Assembly: GCA_040904745.1 (NCBI GenBank)
Contig: JBBDSW010000092.1
Coordinates: forward strand, 1 to 36,822
Reading direction: 5' to 3'
DNA: 36,822 nucleotides
Origin: T1Sed10-7 sp040904745
GTDB lineage: Bacteria; Actinomycetota; Nitriliruptoria; Nitriliruptorales; Nitriliruptoraceae
The translations under genes were made by a program, and so were the position numbers. How positions within the stretch are numbered: the stretch's first letter is position 1; each line of letters begins with the position of its first letter. The notes under the pieces were generated by a model. The model ran no database searches and had not been told where the DNA came from. It saw nothing but the letters and a program-made list of their open reading frames with translations. Shown here in pieces: positions 33,165 through 36,822 of the stretch.

Positions 33165-34400
33165 ATGACCGCACGCGGGACCGGAAGCGCGGTGGCCGTC
33201 GCCGGGCTGTGGCTCGCGGCGCGCACGCTCGGGGTCCCGCAACTGCAGACCGCGGCCGTCGCCCTGCTCGTCCTCCTGATCGGCTCCGCCATCTGGGTCC
33301 TCGTGCTCCCGCTGCGCCTGTCGGTGGAACGCACGCTGGAGCCGTCGACGTTGCCGTTCGGGGGGACGGCCCGGCTCCGCCTGCTGGTCCGCAACCTCGG
33401 GACCACCCCCACCCCGACCGCCTGGCTCGAGGACGGCATCCCGGCAGCGCTGGGTTCGGGCCGCGCACATCGCGTCCCCGTCCTCACCCCGCACCGCATG
33501 CTCGACCTCGAGGACACGTTGGTGGGGCGCCACCGTGGCCGCTTCGAGCTGGGTCCGGTCACCGCCACGGTCCGCGACCCGTTCGGTCTGGTCCAGCGGC
33601 GGCGCACGATCGAGGCGCCCGGGGTGCTCACCGTCCACCCGGAGATCTGGCCGCTCCCCCCCGGCGCCACCCTTGGCGGCGCGTCGGGTGCCCTGGCGGT
33701 CGGCTCCCGCCGCGCAACGGTCCGCGGCGACGACCTCGCCGACGTCCGCGAGTACGTCCATGGTGACGATCTGCGTGCGGTGCACTGGCCGTCCACGGCC
33801 CACCGCGGCAAGTTGATGGTGCGCCGCTCCGAGGAGGTCATCGCGCCGCGGGCCACGGTGCTGCTCGACATCCGCGGATCGCGGCACGCGGGCAGCGGAC
33901 CACGCTCCAGCTTCGAGGTGGCAGTCGCCGGCACCGCCAGCATCGTCCACCACCTCGACAGCCGGGGCCGGGGCGTCACGCTCCTCGATCGTCCGAGCGT
34001 CCACGCGCCGACGCCTCGACCGGCGAGCGCGTGGATGCCCGTCCTGGCCGCGCTCGACCCTGCGGAGGTGGACCTTCCCGGCCTGCTCCGACAGATCGCC
34101 AGCGGCACGGCCGGTGAAGGGACCCTGGTTGCCGTGATCACCCCGCCGGATCCGGACGAGCTGCGCGCCCTGGCACGCGCCGGTCGGGGAGCCCCGAGTC
34201 GACTCGCCGTCGTCCTCGACGTCACCACCTTCGCCGGAGGCCCACCCGACCCGGCGGCCGAACATGCGGTCGGGGGACTCACCGCGGCGGGGTGGCGGGC
34301 GACCCGGCTCACCGCCGACGACGGGTTCGCGACCCGTTGGCAGGACCTCCTCGGACGTCGTGCCCGCGACGCCGTGCCCGCACAGCCGGTGACGCCATGA
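33165..34400 (+). CDS. DUF58 domain protein
   Basis: A protein of 411 residues with two N-terminal membrane segments (about 8-40), a beta-rich region, and the DUF58 core: VRGDDLADVREYVHGDDLRAVHWPSTAHRGKLMVRRSEE. The following domain (ATVLLDIRGSR...) looks like a von Willebrand A-type fold with a partial metal-site DxRxS variant. The function is not established in the family; it is the regular partner of MoxR and TgpA-like transglutaminases. The ATG at 33165 begins MTARGTGS, with GGAG 10 nt upstream. The stop overlaps the next gene by ATGA. Confidence 0.93.
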   Translation: MTARGTGSAVAVAGLWLAARTLGVPQLQTAAVALLVLLIGSAIWVLVLPLRLSVERTLEPSTLPFGGTARLRLLVRNLGTTPTPTAWLEDGIPAALGSGRAHRVPVLTPHRMLDLEDTLVGRHRGRFELGPVTATVRDPFGLVQRRRTIEAPGVLTVHPEIWPLPPGATLGGASGALAVGSRRATVRGDDLADVREYVHGDDLRAVHWPSTAHRGKLMVRRSEEVIAPRATVLLDIRGSRHAGSGPRSSFEVAVAGTASIVHHLDSRGRGVTLLDRPSVHAPTPRPASAWMPVLAALDPAEVDLPGLLRQIASGTAGEGTLVAVITPPDPDELRALARAGRGAPSRLAVVLDVTTFAGGPPDPAAEHAVGGLTAAGWRATRLTADDGFATRWQDLLGRRARDAVPAQPVTP

Positions 34401-36757
34401 TGCGCCGCGCCGGACTCCTCACCGTCCTGTTGGCACTGGCCCTGCTCGCCATCGTGCCGGCCTACGACCGGGTCTTCACCGACACCTCCTGGCGCGGGAC
34501 CGCCGTGGCCGCCGGGCTGCTCTCGCTGCTCCTCGCGGCGGTCATGGCGCGCCTGCAGGTGCCGGCGGTGCTCGCGGCCGTGGTGTCCGGGATCGGGCTG
34601 CTCGTCGTCGTCCCCTGGATGCTCGGGATCGGTGACGGCTGGCTCGCCGCGGGCGACGATGGCTGGCTCGCCGCCGTCACCGCGCAGTGGGAGGCGGTGC
34701 GCACCGTCTTCGCGGACGGCTGGGTCGCCCTGGCCGATGAGCCCTCCCCGGCAGAGCCGATGACGGGATTGGTGCTCCTGACCGCCCTCGCCTGGTGGGT
34801 GGTGGCCCACCTCTGCCACGAGGTCACGATCCGGGGCAAGCAGGTCGCGGCGGGCCTGGTCGGCCTGACGGTGCTGTGGACGATCCCGTTGGCCATCCCG
34901 ACCTCCGCCGCGGACGGGTGGGTCCGGGTGGTCCCCTTCCTCGCCGTGGCAGGGGCACTGCTGCTCGCCGGGGTCAACGCGCGCGAGGACGTGCCGCAGG
35001 CGATCCCGCTGCCGGCCAGCGGACTGGCCCTGGGGGCCGTGGCGATCGCGGTCGCGCTGCTCGCCCCAGGGCTGCTGCCCGGCTACGGCGCACAGGCCTG
35101 GGTCAGCCTCGGCAGCGGGACGGGACCGCGCGGCTACCAGCCGATCGTGGACATCTCCAACCGGCTCGGGACCCCGGAGGAGCGCGAGGTCCTCCGGGTG
35201 CGTTCCTCCCAGCGCACCTACCTGCGGCTCGCCGGCCTCGACTCCTTCGACGGCTCGACGTGGCGACTCGGCCCGCCTGGCGAATCGAGCTACCGGCCGG
35301 ATCCGGACTCGCTGTACCCGGCCGACCAACCGTTGCCACCGGAGGAGGCCACCGCCAGCTCCCAGACCGTCGAGGCCGACGTCGAGGTACGGGAGCTCGA
35401 GAACATCTACGTCCCGCTCCCCTACCAACCCGTCGAGGTCCTCGGTCCGATCCGCGACGAGATGGTGTGGTCGACCGAAGGCGGGTTCCTCGCCTCCTGG
35501 GACAACACCGACACCGTCGGCGACCGGATCGGCATCCAGGAGGGCACCTCCTACCGGGTCCTGGCCGAGCGCCCGACCCCGACCTTCGAGGACCTGGCAG
35601 CGGTGTCGTTCGACGAGGAGACGCTCGCCACCCACACGGCCCTGCCACGCTCGTACCCGGAGCTCGGTGAGCAGGCGGAGCAGGTCTACGAGGAGGCCGG
35701 CGCGGATACGGTCGTCGAACAGGCGCTGGCGCTGCAGGACTGGTTCGTCGGCCCGGAAGGCGGCTTCACCTACGACCTCGACGTCGGGGCGTTGCGTGGA
35801 GACGACGCCCTCACCGACTTCGTCCTCGAGGACCGCGTCGGCTACTGCGAGTACTTCGCCACGGCGATGGCGGTCATGCTCCGCGAGACGGGGATCCCCG
35901 CGCGCGTCGCCGTCGGGTTCCTGCCGGGGGAACGGGTAGAGGGCCCCGACGCCGACGAGGACTCCGCGCTCGACGAGTACATCGTCACGACCAGCGATGC
36001 GCACGCCTGGGTCGAGGTGCTCTTCCCGGGCCACGGCTGGATCACCTTCGAACCGACCCCACGTTCCGATGCCAGCCAGATCGTGCCCCGCGAGGAGGAT
36101 CTCACACCGATCGAGAACGTGGCCGAGCGCACGGTTCGCGAGGCCCTGGAGGACGACACCGAGGACACGACCTCCGGAACGGACGAGACCACCCCGGACA
36201 CCGAACAGCCACCGAACGAGTTCGACGCCCCGGGGGGCCAGGAGGACGACGTCAGCGGCGGTGGCGAGCTCGGCGACGTGGGGAACCTGGGCGGCATCAA
36301 CCTGTGGGCGGCGTTGCTCGCCGTCGGGGTGACCGGCCTGCTGACGGTCGCGCTCACGCGCTGGGTCCAGACCGCGCTGCGGCGCCGCGATCGCGACGGT
36401 GCCTCCGCGCGCAGCCGTGTCCTCGCGGCACAGCGACGGCTCTTCACCGTCGCCCACCGGGTCGGTCTCGAGCGGGCGGCGCAGGAGTCCACACGCGAGG
36501 TGCTGGCACGCTGGGCCGCGGACGGGTGGATCGACCGGGGTCACGACCGGGTCGCCGAGGTGGCACAAGCAGCCGCGTTCGACGGCCACCTCGACGAGGA
36601 AGAGGCACACCGCACGGTGGCGACGATGGATCGGCTCTCCGACCAGCTCAGGACCCGCGTCGCCCGCCGGGAACGACTCCTCGCGCCACTCCGCCGCGGG
36701 ATCATGCAGCTGCGGCGGCTGGCAGAGACCGCACGGGGGGCTTGGCGGATGCGCTGA
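34397..36757 (+). CDS. TgpA-like membrane transglutaminase (DUF3488 / TGc / DUF4129)
   Basis: A protein of 786 residues. About six N-terminal membrane helices (to about 235) form the DUF3488-type part. An extracytoplasmic region leads to the transglutaminase core with Cys484 in GYCEYFATAMAVMLRETGIPAR and His536 in SDAHAWVEV. The third triad position is Glu552 (ITFEPTP) rather than the usual Asp. An acidic Thr/Pro-rich spacer precedes a last membrane helix (about 635-655) and a cytoplasmic DUF4129-like tail. Family members are envelope proteins, some essential, whose substrates are poorly known. The ATGA start overlaps the DUF58 stop. The final 65 bases of the window show nothing I can support. 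Confidence 0.93.
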   Translation: MMRRAGLLTVLLALALLAIVPAYDRVFTDTSWRGTAVAAGLLSLLLAAVMARLQVPAVLAAVVSGIGLLVVVPWMLGIGDGWLAAGDDGWLAAVTAQWEAVRTVFADGWVALADEPSPAEPMTGLVLLTALAWWVVAHLCHEVTIRGKQVAAGLVGLTVLWTIPLAIPTSAADGWVRVVPFLAVAGALLLAGVNAREDVPQAIPLPASGLALGAVAIAVALLAPGLLPGYGAQAWVSLGSGTGPRGYQPIVDISNRLGTPEEREVLRVRSSQRTYLRLAGLDSFDGSTWRLGPPGESSYRPDPDSLYPADQPLPPEEATASSQTVEADVEVRELENIYVPLPYQPVEVLGPIRDEMVWSTEGGFLASWDNTDTVGDRIGIQEGTSYRVLAERPTPTFEDLAAVSFDEETLATHTALPRSYPELGEQAEQVYEEAGADTVVEQALALQDWFVGPEGGFTYDLDVGALRGDDALTDFVLEDRVGYCEYFATAMAVMLRETGIPARVAVGFLPGERVEGPDADEDSALDEYIVTTSDAHAWVEVLFPGHGWITFEPTPRSDASQIVPREEDLTPIENVAERTVREALEDDTEDTTSGTDETTPDTEQPPNEFDAPGGQEDDVSGGGELGDVGNLGGINLWAALLAVGVTGLLTVALTRWVQTALRRRDRDGASARSRVLAAQRRLFTVAHRVGLERAAQESTREVLARWAADGWIDRGHDRVAEVAQAAAFDGHLDEEEAHRTVATMDRLSDQLRTRVARRERLLAPLRRGIMQLRRLAETARGAWRMR

Positions 36758-36822
36758 CGCGGGCCGCGGTTCGTTCAGCCGCTTGGATCTTCGGGTGGTG
36801 GTGCGGTCGGTTGCGGATCTCG

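Noticed and set aside
32411..36610. 1399-residue open frame antisense to the moxR-DUF58-transglutaminase genes
   Set aside because: It spans three well-supported genes on the other strand, resembles no known domain, and is the expected result of strong G/C third-position bias.
1..36822. Search for CRISPR arrays, tRNA or rRNA genes, transposases, phage genes and toxin-antitoxin pairs
   Set aside because: No repeat-spacer pattern, cloverleaf, rRNA-like sequence, terminal inverted repeats or matching proteins were seen; the only tandem repeats are the 12-bp unit in tetR and the 10-bp pair at 31205.
36758..36822. Possible terminator after the transglutaminase gene
   Set aside because: Only short 4-bp GCGG/CCGC pairing is visible before the window ends, which is too weak to call.

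Overview
The window is a GC-rich chromosomal segment of a Gram-positive actinobacterium (Actinomycetota). The evidence is a complete division and cell wall (dcw) cluster with DivIVA and SepF but no ftsA, a MurE with the meso-diaminopimelate motif DNPR, an actinobacterial translational T-box in front of a long (type 2) ileS, many GTG starts and very high GC. Several proteins carry long acidic tails (DivIVA, FtsZ, the transglutaminase). This would fit a halotolerant or deep-branching actinobacterium such as the Nitriliruptoria, but that placement is a guess. No tRNA, rRNA, CRISPR array, transposase or phage gene was found; this is core chromosome.

Layout, left to right. (1) A YccF-type membrane protein cut by the window edge (+) converges on an MFS transporter (-). 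(2) dnaE, rluD, lspA and a TraR/DksA zinc-finger gene all run leftward. (3) ileS runs rightward behind a roughly 330-nt T-box leader and is coupled to a small HExxH membrane protein of unknown function. (4) The dcw cluster runs leftward from mraZ at 30.9 kb to divIVA at 11.6 kb: mraZ-rsmH-ftsL-ftsI-murE-murF-mraY-murD-ftsW-murG-murC-murB-ftsQ-ftsZ-pgeF-yggS-sepF-yggT-divIVA. (5) Upstream of mraZ lies a TetR regulator (-), divergent from a moxR-DUF58-transglutaminase operon (+). A perfect 20-bp palindrome lies between the two.

How it works together. MurB to MurG and MraY make lipid II. FtsW and FtsI polymerise and cross-link it at the septum. FtsL and FtsQ link these enzymes to the divisome. 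FtsZ, SepF, YggT and DivIVA place the division and growth machinery. The cluster has a clear promoter upstream of mraZ, overlapped by GTGG blocks in 10-bp phase that look like a MraZ operator. Thirteen dcw junctions are 4-nt ATGA or GTGA overlaps, and ftsI follows ftsL with no gap. Only two gaps exceed 100 bp, before murE and before ftsZ. Both begin with a hairpin carrying the same 14-bp sequence, which suggests the cluster is cut into three transcriptional blocks.

The gene content is mostly well known. The most interesting points are regulatory or at motif level: the ileS T-box with mutually exclusive helices, the GXHH-swapped IleS signature, the phased MraZ operator, the shared dcw hairpins, the 20-bp TetR palindrome, and the ileS-HExxH pair lying inverted between divIVA and lspA.
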